Source of the DNA: Arenibacter troitsensis
Lineage (GTDB): Bacteria > Bacteroidota > Bacteroidia > Flavobacteriales > Flavobacteriaceae
Length of the DNA: 64,000 nt
Reading direction: 5' to 3'
Assembly (NCBI RefSeq): GCF_900177645.1
Contig: NZ_FXAO01000001.1
Location: 62,001 to 126,000, forward strand
In this document: positions 17,154-26,154 of the stretch, one piece after another
Numbering within the stretch: position 1 is the stretch's first letter
Layout of the letters: each line of letters opens with the position of its first letter
Made by a program: the position numbers and the translations under genes
Notes under the pieces: generated by a model
Told to the model about the DNA's origin: nothing
What the model saw: the letters and a program-made list of their open reading frames with translations, nothing else
Databases searched by the model: none

Positions 17154-19355
17154 TTATTTGTTTTGTGAAATTATTTCGTCCGTTTCCTTAATTTTTATAT
17201 CTGTTCCCAGACGTTGTAGATAGGCTATCATAGCTACAATTTCCCTATCTTTCATCTCTATGAATTCCTCACCGTTTTCGGCAGCATATTTTTTGTCCTC
17301 TTCATATCCTTTGGCAAAATCCGGATCGGAGTATAGATTTTTTTCTATTTTGGTTGCTTGCTCGTTCATAGATTGTTCGGCATTCGCAATCTCCTCATCG
17401 GAATAGGGTACCCCAAGAGTTACCATGGTTTCCATTTTAGACCTAATATTGCTTCTGTCGTGCCTATTGCGCACCAACCAAGAATAGGAGGGCATAATGG
17501 ATCCGGAAGAGGTACTTTGTGGATCGTACATATGGTTTAAGTGCCAGTTGTCCGAATATTTGCCACCTACCCTTAAAAGATCTGGTCCGGTACGCTTACT
17601 TCCCCAAAGGAATGGGTGGTCGTACACATACTCTCCTGCCTTGGAGTACTCGCCATAACGTTCAACCTCACTTCGGAAAGGCCTTACCATTTGGGAGTGA
17701 CAGCCAACACATCCTTCCCTTATATATAGATCCCTACCTTCCAATTCCAGAGGGGTATACGGCTTAACGCTGCTTATCGTTGGAATGTTCGATTTTACCA
17801 GAATGGTGGGGACAATTTGGATAATCCCTCCTATTAAGATGGCAATGGTTGCCAAAATGGTCAATTGAATAGGCTTACGCTCCAACCAAGTATGGAATGT
17901 TTCTCCAGCGGTTCTTTTCTTGGATACGGTAGTCAAAGCTGCGGCCTCAGCCAATTCATCCTCTACATTTGTTCCCTGCTTAATGGTGACTACTACGTTG
18001 TAGATCATTACAATGGCACCAACAATATACATGGTACCACCTATGGCCCTCATCCAATACATTGGTATAATCTCATTTACGGTTTCCAAAAAGTTACCGT
18101 AAGCCAAGGTTCCATCGGGGTTAAATTCCTTCCACATCAAGGCTTGGGTAAAACCGGCAACATACATGGGAAGTGCGTAAAGTATGATTCCTAAGGTACC
18201 TATCCAGAAATGGAAATTGGCCATGGGAAGTGAGTGCAACCTTGTTTTGAACATTTTTGGAACCAGCCAGTAGATCATACCAAAGGTCAGGAACCCATTC
18301 CAAGCCAAAGCTCCTACATGTACATGGGCTATAATCCAATCACTAAAATGTGCAATGGCATTTACATTTTTTAAGGAAAGCATTGGTCCTTCAAAAGTAG
18401 CCATACCATAACCTGTAATGGCCACTACCATAAACTTTAAAACAGGGTCTGTCCTTACCTTGTCCCATGCTCCACGCAAAGTCAATAGTCCATTGATCAT
18501 ACCTCCCCAAGAAGGAGCAATGAGCATAACGGAGAATGCTACTCCTAAATTTTGGGCCCATTCCGGCAGGGTAGAATACAACAAATGGTGTGGACCGGCC
18601 CAGATATAGATAAATATCAAAGACCAAAAGTGTACGATAGATAATCTATAGGAATATACGGGTCTATTGGCCGCTTTGGGAACAAAATAGTACATTAATC
18701 CCAAGAAAGGTGTGGTAAGGAAGAATGCTACGGCGTTATGCCCGTACCACCATTGTACCAGTGCATCCTGTACTCCGGCGTATACCGAGTAACTTTTTAA
18801 AGCACTTACAGGTAAGGCCAGGCTATTAAAGATATGGAGTACTGCAACGGTTACGAATGTGGCCAGGTAAAACCAAATGGCCACGTACAAATGGCGTTGT
18901 CTTCTTTTTAGCATTGTTCCGATCAGGTTCCAGCCAAAGGCCACCCAGACTACGGCAATGGCCAAATCTATAGGCCATTCCAATTCTGCATATTCTTTGG
19001 ACGAGGTGTACCCCAAGGGTAGGGTGATTGCTGCCGCCACTATGATGGCCTGCCATCCCCAGAAATTGAAATTACTTAGGGCATCACTAAACATTCTCGC
19101 CTTTAACAAGCGCTGGGTAGAATAATAGACCCCGGCAAAGATGGCGTTCCCTACAAAGGCAAAAATAACCGCGTTGGTGTGCAAGGGCCTTAGTCGGCCA
19201 AAACTCAACCAGGATATTCCATCGGTTAAATTTGGAAAAAGAAACATAAAGGCAAGCAATAAGCCTACCGACATTCCTACAATTCCCCAAAACATAGTTG
19301 CATAAAGGAATTTTTTTACGATTTTGTTATCGTAATAAAACTGTTGTACTTCCAT
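17154..19355 (-). CDS. ccoNO: Fused cbb3 oxidase subunits CcoN-CcoO
   Basis: This 733-residue protein joins the catalytic subunit and the mono-heme cytochrome subunit in one chain, as in many Bacteroidota. The CcoN part (about residues 1-460) has a dozen helices with conserved histidine segments: RPLHTNAVIFAF for low-spin heme, WWYGHNAVAFFLT and AGPHHLLYSTLPEW for the heme-copper centre, and HFSDWIIAHVHVGALAW. The CcoO part starts near residue 530 (LEGRDLYIREGCVGCHSQ, heme CVGCH at 549-553) and keeps the RPFRSEVERYGEYS segment. The enzyme reduces oxygen with high affinity and pumps protons. It is preceded by ccoS with a two-base gap. Confidence 0.96.
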   Translation of the reverse strand: MEVQQFYYDNKIVKKFLYATMFWGIVGMSVGLLLAFMFLFPNLTDGISWLSFGRLRPLHTNAVIFAFVGNAIFAGVYYSTQRLLKARMFSDALSNFNFWGWQAIIVAAAITLPLGYTSSKEYAELEWPIDLAIAVVWVAFGWNLIGTMLKRRQRHLYVAIWFYLATFVTVAVLHIFNSLALPVSALKSYSVYAGVQDALVQWWYGHNAVAFFLTTPFLGLMYYFVPKAANRPVYSYRLSIVHFWSLIFIYIWAGPHHLLYSTLPEWAQNLGVAFSVMLIAPSWGGMINGLLTLRGAWDKVRTDPVLKFMVVAITGYGMATFEGPMLSLKNVNAIAHFSDWIIAHVHVGALAWNGFLTFGMIYWLVPKMFKTRLHSLPMANFHFWIGTLGIILYALPMYVAGFTQALMWKEFNPDGTLAYGNFLETVNEIIPMYWMRAIGGTMYIVGAIVMIYNVVVTIKQGTNVEDELAEAAALTTVSKKRTAGETFHTWLERKPIQLTILATIAILIGGIIQIVPTILVKSNIPTISSVKPYTPLELEGRDLYIREGCVGCHSQMVRPFRSEVERYGEYSKAGEYVYDHPFLWGSKRTGPDLLRVGGKYSDNWHLNHMYDPQSTSSGSIMPSYSWLVRNRHDRSNIRSKMETMVTLGVPYSDEEIANAEQSMNEQATKIEKNLYSDPDFAKGYEEDKKYAAENGEEFIEMKDREIVAMIAYLQRLGTDIKIKETDEIISQNK

Positions 19356-19357
19356 AA

Positions 19358-19564
19358 TTACAATTTTTGACTTTCACTTTTTTGGTTAGATATTTCTTCG
19401 GTCTTCTCGGGAGTACTTTTTACAAGTTCATCTTCGAAGAGCATACGAACGGATGGGGTATAGGAATCATCATATTGACCACTCTTGGTAGCAATGATAA
19501 AAGCCGCAAAAAAAATGACGGCTACAACAATACTTAAAGTCAACAATAAATAAATAACACTCAT
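19358..19564 (-). CDS. ccoS: CcoS cbb3 oxidase maturation protein
   Basis: The 68-residue protein has one N-terminal helix (IYLLLTLSIVVAVIFFAAFI) followed by KSGQYDDSYTPSVRMLFEDE, the CcoS/FixS signature. CcoS is needed to insert cofactors into the catalytic subunit. It is the first gene of the cco operon here, directly after the FNR-like promoter. Confidence 0.92.
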   Translation of the reverse strand: MSVIYLLLTLSIVVAVIFFAAFIIATKSGQYDDSYTPSVRMLFEDELVKSTPEKTEEISNQKSESQKL

Positions 19565-19583
19565 ACCTACCTGAATCAGGGCG

Positions 19584-19626
19584 TAAAACTAAACATGGGG
19601 GCTGTGGAATAATATGACATTTATCA
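19584..19626 (-). promoter_or_regulatory. FNR-like operator and -7 element of the cco operon
   Basis: On the minus strand TGATAAATGTCA (19626 to 19615) is followed after 23 bases by TAGTTTTA (19591 to 19584), which matches TAnnTTTG except for the last base. The geometry equals that before hemN. The ccoS ATG is 20 bases further on. The remaining part of this intergenic region, 19627-19937, is AT-rich and shows no other clear element. Confidence 0.72.
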
Positions 19627-19937
19627 GCTTTTGATAAAATATTGCAAGTTCTCCTCCCCAAAAACATTTCAAAAGTACCCTCCTTTCAAATATCCTAATT
19701 ATTAAAGTAAAATACACATTCGAAACTTTAAAAAAATAAAGGTTTCATTTAAGATTGTGCAGGACACTAATAATGGGAATTCATCTAAATAATGTTCCCC
19801 TACCCGTAATAATTCAATTTAACCATGGATTTATGGGAAAGATTTTTAGTTTTGCCGCTACTTTGTTGAAAATCCGGTAAACCTTAACTGGTTTTTCTGC
19901 CCTCAGGGTTTAATTATAAATTTTAACGGAATTGAAT

Positions 19938-22586
19938 ATGTTTAAAAAGGTAGGCTTTATTTTATTTTCAAGTTTAATGTTTTTTAGTTGTAAGCAAGGG
20001 GAGGTACCATGTATCCCTAGTACCGAGGCAATAAATTATCCTTCCAGCGATTCTTTGGCCCAGGTTCTGAACTGGCCAGAAGATTTGGAAATAACCGGTT
20101 TTTCTGGTCCCGACTTAACGCCGAGTCCTGCCTGTATGGCCGTTGCTGCTACCGGGGAGGTTTTTGTTGGGGTAGATATGATGGGGTCTCTAGGGAAGGA
20201 GATGAACAAAGGTTTTATAAAACGTTTGGTAGATTGTAATCACGATGGAATAATGGATTCCCATACCGAATTTGCCCAGGTGGATAATCCACGTGGCATT
20301 TTGGCCATTGGGGATCAGGTATTTGTTTTACATACTACTTTTTCGCCGGAAACAGGAAAGGCCTTTAACATGGACTTGGTAGTATTTGAAGATAAGGACA
20401 AGGACGGTGTGGCCGATGGCCCTGCAAAGGTCTTGATAAAGAATTTGAGCAATTCCAAATATTTACAAGAGAGAGGAACGGATCATGCCACCAACGGCAT
20501 TCAAATGGGGATAGATGGATGGATGTATATTGCCGTGGGCGATTTTGGATTCCATAACGCCACAGATGCTGATGGCACACAATTGACCATGTTGGGCGGT
20601 GGGGTATTGCGAGTGCGTCCGGATGGAACCGAAATGGAAGTGTATACCCATGGTTTGCGGAATATATACGATGTGGCCATTGACCCTTTTATGAATATTT
20701 ACACTAGGGGAAATACCAATGATGGTGGTGGCTGGAACATAAGATTTATTCATCAGATACAATCTGGGGAATATGGTTACCCCGTGCTGTTCAAGCATTT
20801 TACGGAAGAGATCCTTCCCGCTTTGGTGGATGTGGGCGGTGGCTCAGGAACTGGGTCCCTTTATATGAACGACAATCGCTGGCCGGAAAAATATAATAAT
20901 GTTCCCATGATGGCCGATTGGGGTAGAAGCTATCTTTATTTTCACAGGCTTACTGAAAATAAGGCCAGTTTTATACAAGATGAGGAAGAGTTTATCCAAT
21001 TGCCACAGATAACCGATGTGGATGTAGATGCAGCAGGTGCCATGTATCTTTCGGCTTGGGATGGTGCAGGCTATTCCGGAAGCCCGGATAAAGGATATGT
21101 AGTTAGGGTTTTACCTGAAAACTATAATTATGAACCATTCCCCAATCTAGAGGATTTCTATTGGACAGGCAGTTTGGTGGATCTTTTAAAGGAGGGCAAT
21201 GCCAAGACTCGATTAAGTGCCCAATACGAATTGATAAGGAGAGGGAAAGGAGCCGATAAAGTATGGCAATTGGCACAGGACAGCTCTTTGTCATTGGAGG
21301 TACGTGCCGCGGCTATATTTACTTTTGCCCAATTGACGGGTGAAAGTGGTATTGATCGTCTTGTTACATTAACTGAAGATCCACAGGTTCAAGAATTTGC
21401 GCTAAGGGCTTTGTCGGATCGTTTGGGGACAATAGAAAAAGTGCCTACAGAACCATTTGTAAATGCACTGAAGTCCGATTCTGACCGGGTAAAGGCAGCT
21501 GCAATTGTTGGTTTGGGCAGACTAGGGAAAAAGGAGGTGGCCAATGATTTATTGGAGATTGCAGTTCCAAATTCATTTAAAGCACCAGAAATGGGGACGG
21601 AAGGACCTCATGCCAGGCCAAATGCCGAAATTGTCGTGCCACATTTAGCCGTTAAGGCATTGGTTAAATTGGATGCTGTGGACGCTTGCGTAAGTGCTTT
21701 GGATACCGATCAGCAGGATTTGGCCCTTTGGGCAATGCGATATATGCATAGCCCCAAGGTTGTTGATGGATTGATCAAGGCTTATGAAAAAACTGACGAT
21801 GCCGTTTTTAAGAATAAAATCATAAATACCTTGGCGCGTATTTACCACAAAGAGGCACCTTATGATACTTCCTGGTGGTGGAGTACCCGCCCGGATACCC
21901 ATGGCCCTTATTATAAAACGGTAGAATGGGATTACACCCCTGTGATACGTTCGTTTTTAAAAGGGGAATGGGAAAAATCTTCGGAAGATGAAAAGGGACT
22001 GTATGCGGAATTGAATAGTAAATACCGTTTGGCGATCGATGATTTTGGTACCGTGGAAATTAGCGCTCCTAAGGAGGATATGCCAACGGTAGACCTTGAA
22101 AAGATCAAAAATAAGAAAGGACAGATCGGGGAGGCTTCCATTGAGGATATCATGATTGCCTTGAAAAATATAAAGGGCGATCCCAAAAAAGGAAAGGAAA
22201 TCTTTAAGAACCAGGCTTGTTTTACCTGTCACAGTGTATCTTCAGGCGAAGTAATGAAGGGTCCTTTTATGGGGCAAATAGGTTCCATTATGAATAGGGA
22301 ACAGATTGCGGAGTCTATCCTGAAACCCAATGCTTCCATTTCCCAAGGATTTTCCACAGTACAGATACAGACCAAGGGAGGGGACAATTATGTTGGTTTT
22401 GTAACCCAGGAATCGGCCACTGACCTGACTATAAGAAATATTGCGGGTATAGCTACCCAATTAAATAAATCCGATATCGCCGAAAGAAAGGAGTTGGAAA
22501 CCTCAATGATGCCTTCTGGTTTGGTGAATGCCCTTAGTTATGAGGAAATGGCTTCTTTGGTAGCCTATTTGGAGCAACAGAAATAG
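19938..22586 (+). CDS. Lipoprotein with sugar-dehydrogenase-like propeller, HEAT repeats and C-terminal heme domain
   Basis: This protein of 882 residues starts with a lipoprotein signal (FILFSSLMFFSC, lipid-modified Cys near residue 19). Residues about 40-400 resemble the beta-propeller of membrane-bound glucose/sorbosone-type dehydrogenases (GVDMMGSLGKEMNKGFIKRL, DHATNGIQMGIDGWMYIAVG, YTHGLRNIYDVAIDP). Residues about 420-640 look like HEAT-type repeats, and a cytochrome c domain ends the chain with CFTCH near residue 761. The architecture is common in Bacteroidota and Planctomycetota, and substrates are mostly unknown. The covalent heme suggests oxidation of a compound with electrons sent to the respiratory chain, for instance the neighbouring cbb3 oxidase; that link is inference. 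ATG 19938 was preferred to TTG 19932. Confidence 0.75.
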   Translation: MFKKVGFILFSSLMFFSCKQGEVPCIPSTEAINYPSSDSLAQVLNWPEDLEITGFSGPDLTPSPACMAVAATGEVFVGVDMMGSLGKEMNKGFIKRLVDCNHDGIMDSHTEFAQVDNPRGILAIGDQVFVLHTTFSPETGKAFNMDLVVFEDKDKDGVADGPAKVLIKNLSNSKYLQERGTDHATNGIQMGIDGWMYIAVGDFGFHNATDADGTQLTMLGGGVLRVRPDGTEMEVYTHGLRNIYDVAIDPFMNIYTRGNTNDGGGWNIRFIHQIQSGEYGYPVLFKHFTEEILPALVDVGGGSGTGSLYMNDNRWPEKYNNVPMMADWGRSYLYFHRLTENKASFIQDEEEFIQLPQITDVDVDAAGAMYLSAWDGAGYSGSPDKGYVVRVLPENYNYEPFPNLEDFYWTGSLVDLLKEGNAKTRLSAQYELIRRGKGADKVWQLAQDSSLSLEVRAAAIFTFAQLTGESGIDRLVTLTEDPQVQEFALRALSDRLGTIEKVPTEPFVNALKSDSDRVKAAAIVGLGRLGKKEVANDLLEIAVPNSFKAPEMGTEGPHARPNAEIVVPHLAVKALVKLDAVDACVSALDTDQQDLALWAMRYMHSPKVVDGLIKAYEKTDDAVFKNKIINTLARIYHKEAPYDTSWWWSTRPDTHGPYYKTVEWDYTPVIRSFLKGEWEKSSEDEKGLYAELNSKYRLAIDDFGTVEISAPKEDMPTVDLEKIKNKKGQIGEASIEDIMIALKNIKGDPKKGKEIFKNQACFTCHSVSSGEVMKGPFMGQIGSIMNREQIAESILKPNASISQGFSTVQIQTKGGDNYVGFVTQESATDLTIRNIAGIATQLNKSDIAERKELETSMMPSGLVNALSYEEMASLVAYLEQQK

Positions 22587-22632
22587 GGGAGGGGACTTTC
22601 CTTGACCTAAAATAAATGGGTTATTGTACAAG

Positions 22633-22665
22633 AAAAGGGCAACTGTTCTAAAACAGTTGCCTTTT
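22633..22665. terminator. Bidirectional intrinsic terminator
   Basis: GGCAACTGTT (22638-22647) and AACAGTTGCC (22652-22661) form a perfect 10-bp stem with a CTAA loop. An A-run lies before and TTTT after, so the hairpin can end transcription from both sides. It sits between the convergent heme lipoprotein gene and ccoI. Confidence 0.85.
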
Positions 22666-22709
22666 AATTATTAGGTTATTTCCAAATCCAAAATATATTC
22701 TTATGACTA

Positions 22710-25088
22710 TTACTGCCTTAGTTTTTTACCCAAAAGGTTTGTAGCTACAGTAGTGAATATCACAATACTGATAGAGCTTAATGGCATTAGAATAGCGGCG
22801 ATAACCGGCTGTAATTGTCCCGTTACCGCAAAGTACAATCCCACAAGGTTGTACATCAAGGAAAGTATGAAACTTAGCTTTATGATCTTAATGGCTTTCC
22901 TTGAGGCTAGAATATACTGGTATAGGGATTTGAAATTTTTAGCGTCTAGGATGCCGTCACAGGCAGGTGAGAAAACATTTACGTTTTCTGAAATGGCTAT
23001 GCCTACATTGCTTTGTGCCAGAGCTCCCGCATCATTTAGTCCGTCCCCTACCATCATTACATTTTTGTTTTGGTCCTGGAGCGACTTTATAAATTGGAGT
23101 TTGTTGTCCGGTTTTTGATTAAAGTATAGTGGTGTTCCCGGGGGCAATAACTTGGTAAGGTTGGCTCTCTCCCCGGCATTATCCCCTGAAAGGATTGCCA
23201 ATTCCAGGTCTCTCGACATTGTTTTAAAGGTTTCACCTACCCCGTCCCGGTATTGGTTCTGAAAAATAAAACAGCCTTTGTATTCGTCGTTGGAACTTAA
23301 GTGGACAGAGGTACTGTCTTTATTGTTAATGTTGGTGTTTCCTACAAAGGCGGCAGAGCCAATTTTTACACTGTCCGTTACGGTTGAACCTTTGATTCCC
23401 TGGCCCAAATATTCCTCGTATTCCTCTAGCGGTACTATGTTTTGTTCTGCCAACATATCATAAAGCTTTCTGCTCAATGGGTGATTGGAGGAGCGTAGGG
23501 TGTTTTTCAGTAAAGACTCTTCTTCACTTGTCAATTCCAAGCCTTCATAGTAGACATTTCCCTTTTCGGCCGTGGTAATGGTACCTGTTTTATCGAATAT
23601 GGCGGTATCTATCTGAGCCAATTGTTCTATGGTCTGGGTGTCTCTTAGGTAAAAGCCGTGGCGGCCGAAAATTCGCAACATATTGCCCAAGGTAAAAGGG
23701 GCTGCCAAGGCAATTGCGCATGGGCAAGCAATTATAAGCACGGCGGTAAAGACATTTATCGTTTTACTTGGGTCTATGATCAACCATATTATGGCAGAGA
23801 CGAAAGCGATGGTCAGTACGGCAATGGTAAACCTTTTGCCAATACTGTCCGTTAAGGTTTGGAAGCTGCCCGATTTGTCTTGTTGGAAAACGGCATTGCT
23901 CCAAAGTTGTGTAAGATAACTCTGGGAAACGGATTTTATAGCTTCAATTTCTATGGCACTACTGATCTGTCTTCCCCCTGCATAAACTTTGTCTCCAGAT
24001 CTCTTTTCCACCGGTTCCGATTCACCGGTCACAAAGCTATAGTCGATCTTGGCGTTTCCGTTGATCAGAATAGCATCAACAGGAATTAATTCCCCATTCC
24101 TTATAAGGAGCCTGTCACCGGATTTAATATCGTATACTTGAGTGTTCTCTTCCGTATTTTCACTTGTTATTCTGGTAACGGCAATAGGGAAGTAGGATTT
24201 ATAATCCCGTTCAAAGGATAAATAGGAATATGTTTTTTGTTGAAAAAATTTACCAAGAAGCAAAAAGAAAACCAATCCCGTAAGGCTGTCGAAAAAACCC
24301 GATCCCCAATCGAAAATGATTTCTACGGTACTTCGAAGGAATAAAACCAAAATGCCCAGGGCAATTGGGATGTCAATATTTAAGAATTTGGACCTTAGTC
24401 CCTTGTACGCCGAAATAAAATAATCCTGGGCCGCGTAGAAAACCACTGGCAAGGAAAAGACAAACATAAGCCATCTAAAAACCCCTTTAAATTGTTCCAG
24501 CCAAAATTCCCCTACCTCAAAATATTCAGGGAAGGAAAGAAACATGACATTTCCAAAGGCAAAGCCCGCAATCCCCAATTTATAGGACATGCTGCGGTCT
24601 GTTCCTTTTTTGGTCTTATCGTAATCGTCCAAGGAAATATAGGGTTCATAGCCAATTCTCGCCATTAGTAATACCAACTCTTTCAGTGAAACCTTGTTGG
24701 AATTAAAGGTAACCCGAACGGTCTTTTTGGGAAAGTCTACCTGGGAACTGTTGATGCCCTTGTTCAGTTTGTTTAGGTTTTCCAATATCCAAATACAGGA
24801 ACTGCAATGAATATGGGGAATGTATAGATTTATTATTTGGGTGCCGTTATCATTAAACTCAATGAGTTTTTCTACAATGTTTTGGGATTCCAGAAAGTCA
24901 TATTTGCCTGCTACCTCCTTAGGCGAGGCACCCGCAGCGGACTGTAGGTCATAATAGTAGGATAGGTCGTTGTTGGAGAAAATCTCATAAACGGTTTTAC
25001 ATCCATTACAACAAAAATTTTTGTCATTATGATTTATGGGATTGTTCCCGCAATCGTCACCACAATGATAGCACGTTGCCTTATCCAT
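22710..25088 (-). CDS. ccoI: Copper-exporting P-type ATPase CcoI (FixI)
   Basis: The 792-residue protein has an N-terminal cysteine-rich metal-binding segment (CYHCGDDC and CCNGCK within the first 32 residues) and a heavy-metal-associated domain with HCSSCIW at residues 94-100. The membrane CPC motif CPCAIAL starts at about 455, the phosphorylation site DKTGTIT at about 498, and GDGLNDAG is near 680. This is the P1B-ATPase layout of FixI/CcoI, which exports copper to build the binuclear centre of cbb3 oxidase. It is separated from the cco operon by the heme lipoprotein gene and is transcribed divergently from the FNR-like gene, with one shared operator between them. Confidence 0.94.
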   Translation of the reverse strand: MDKATCYHCGDDCGNNPINHNDKNFCCNGCKTVYEIFSNNDLSYYYDLQSAAGASPKEVAGKYDFLESQNIVEKLIEFNDNGTQIINLYIPHIHCSSCIWILENLNKLNKGINSSQVDFPKKTVRVTFNSNKVSLKELVLLMARIGYEPYISLDDYDKTKKGTDRSMSYKLGIAGFAFGNVMFLSFPEYFEVGEFWLEQFKGVFRWLMFVFSLPVVFYAAQDYFISAYKGLRSKFLNIDIPIALGILVLFLRSTVEIIFDWGSGFFDSLTGLVFFLLLGKFFQQKTYSYLSFERDYKSYFPIAVTRITSENTEENTQVYDIKSGDRLLIRNGELIPVDAILINGNAKIDYSFVTGESEPVEKRSGDKVYAGGRQISSAIEIEAIKSVSQSYLTQLWSNAVFQQDKSGSFQTLTDSIGKRFTIAVLTIAFVSAIIWLIIDPSKTINVFTAVLIIACPCAIALAAPFTLGNMLRIFGRHGFYLRDTQTIEQLAQIDTAIFDKTGTITTAEKGNVYYEGLELTSEEESLLKNTLRSSNHPLSRKLYDMLAEQNIVPLEEYEEYLGQGIKGSTVTDSVKIGSAAFVGNTNINNKDSTSVHLSSNDEYKGCFIFQNQYRDGVGETFKTMSRDLELAILSGDNAGERANLTKLLPPGTPLYFNQKPDNKLQFIKSLQDQNKNVMMVGDGLNDAGALAQSNVGIAISENVNVFSPACDGILDAKNFKSLYQYILASRKAIKIIKLSFILSLMYNLVGLYFAVTGQLQPVIAAILMPLSSISIVIFTTVATNLLGKKLRQ

Positions 25089-25113
25089 AGATTATTTGCT
25101 TAATACCTGCATG

Positions 25114-25187
25114 CAAAGATGCTCATGATTGCTATTTATAAACATGATAATTGTCAGTTTTTGCTCTGTTAATAACCTTTAAATTTG
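25114..25187. promoter_or_regulatory. Shared FNR-like operator with divergent -7 elements (ccoI and fnr-like gene)
   Basis: TGATAATTGTCA at 25145-25156 lies between the two genes. To the right, after 23 bases, is TAAATTTG at 25180-25187, a perfect TAnnTTTG for the regulator gene. To the left, also after 23 bases, the minus strand reads CATCTTTG (25121 to 25114), five of six consensus positions, for ccoI. One near-symmetric site can therefore serve both promoters, and the regulator would control its own gene. Confidence 0.75.
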
Positions 25188-25210
25188 CCATATCGGGTAA
25201 TTTGTTAGTT

Positions 25211-25897
25211 ATGGGCAGATGTGAAAATTGTATTATTCGTCAATTCAATTCCTTACGTGCGATGAGCAAGGAAGAATTGAAAAGGGTTTCAGACACCAAA
25301 ACTACCAAATTAGTAAAAAAAGGTGAAACCATTTTTGGCGAAGGAGATAAGCTAAATGGTGTTTACTGTGTTAGGGATGGAGTCTCCAAGTTATCAAAAT
25401 TAAGTCCAAACGGGAAGGATCAAATAGTAAAACTGGCAACTCAGGGTGCAGTTTTGGGACAGCGTTCCGTTATTACCGAAGAAGTGGCCAACCTAAGTGC
25501 AATTGCGGTCAACGATATGGAGGTCTGTTTTATTCCCAAAGATGCCATTATGGATAGCCTTAACAGTAATCCCAATTTTGCTGTGGAAGTATTGAGACAT
25601 ATAGCCCACGATTTAAAGGAAGCCGATGATGTTATCGTAAATATGTCGCAAAAAACAGTGAAGCAGCGGATAGCAGAGGCTTTTATATATTTGGAGGAAA
25701 ATTTTGGAAAGGATAAGAACGGCTATTTGGCTTTAACGCTATCTCGCGAAGATATAGCCAATGTAGTAGGCACGGCTACAGAATCTGCCATTCGGATTAT
25801 TTCAGATTTCAAAAAACTGGGGTTGATAAAAGCTTCTGGAAAAAAAGTGGCCATTGCGGACAGAAAGGCACTTGATGAAGTGGCAAAAGGAGGCTGA
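25211..25897 (+). CDS. CRP/FNR-family regulator with partial FNR cysteine set
   Basis: The 228-residue protein has a cyclic-nucleotide-binding-like domain (about residues 25-135) and a C-terminal winged helix-turn-helix (RLTLS-type REDIANVVGTATESAIRIISDF, about 165-190). Compared from memory with E. coli FNR, Cys4 and Cys7 align with Cys20 and Cys23, and Cys106 in MEVCFIP aligns with Cys122. The Cys29 position is Asn13, while an extra Cys lies at 53. An oxygen-sensitive iron-sulfur cluster is therefore possible but not proven. The recognition helix keeps the Glu and Arg of the FNR E-xxSR motif but has Ile for Ser. I chose ATG 25211; the in-frame TTG at 25151 lies inside the operator, upstream of the -7 element. 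Confidence 0.88.
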   Translation: MGRCENCIIRQFNSLRAMSKEELKRVSDTKTTKLVKKGETIFGEGDKLNGVYCVRDGVSKLSKLSPNGKDQIVKLATQGAVLGQRSVITEEVANLSAIAVNDMEVCFIPKDAIMDSLNSNPNFAVEVLRHIAHDLKEADDVIVNMSQKTVKQRIAEAFIYLEENFGKDKNGYLALTLSREDIANVVGTATESAIRIISDFKKLGLIKASGKKVAIADRKALDEVAKGG

Positions 25898-26062
25898 TAT
25901 TTATCCTTGTCTATGTCATTGGGCCATACGTGCTTCCTTAATTCCCCATTTGTCTCTTCATTGTATGATTCATTTTTTTTTTGTACATATTTAGTAGTAC
26001 TGAATATCCCTAAATGGACAACCGTCAAAGTTCCTCTGTCCTCGTTGGTCAATCCAAAAAGC

Positions 26063-26105
26063 TGATAAATATCATAGTTCAGGTTTTGTACTTCCCATAA
26101 TTTTA
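26063..26105 (+). promoter_or_regulatory. FNR-like operator and -7 element of the second usp gene
   Basis: TGATAAATATCA (26063-26074) differs at one position from the other sites. TAATTTTA at 26098-26105 follows after 23 bases and matches TAnnTTTG except for the last base. The predicted start of transcription near 26110 is upstream of the TTG start codon at 26155. The rest of 25898-26154 shows nothing else I can name. Confidence 0.68.
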
Positions 26106-26154
26106 CCCCATAGTTTTAACCCCTAACCAAGGTTTTAATAAAATATAAAATAGT

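Noticed and set aside
25151-25210. Longer N-terminus of the FNR-like regulator from TTG 25151
   Set aside because: This start lies in the operator and upstream of the -7 element, and the added residues are not part of the family.
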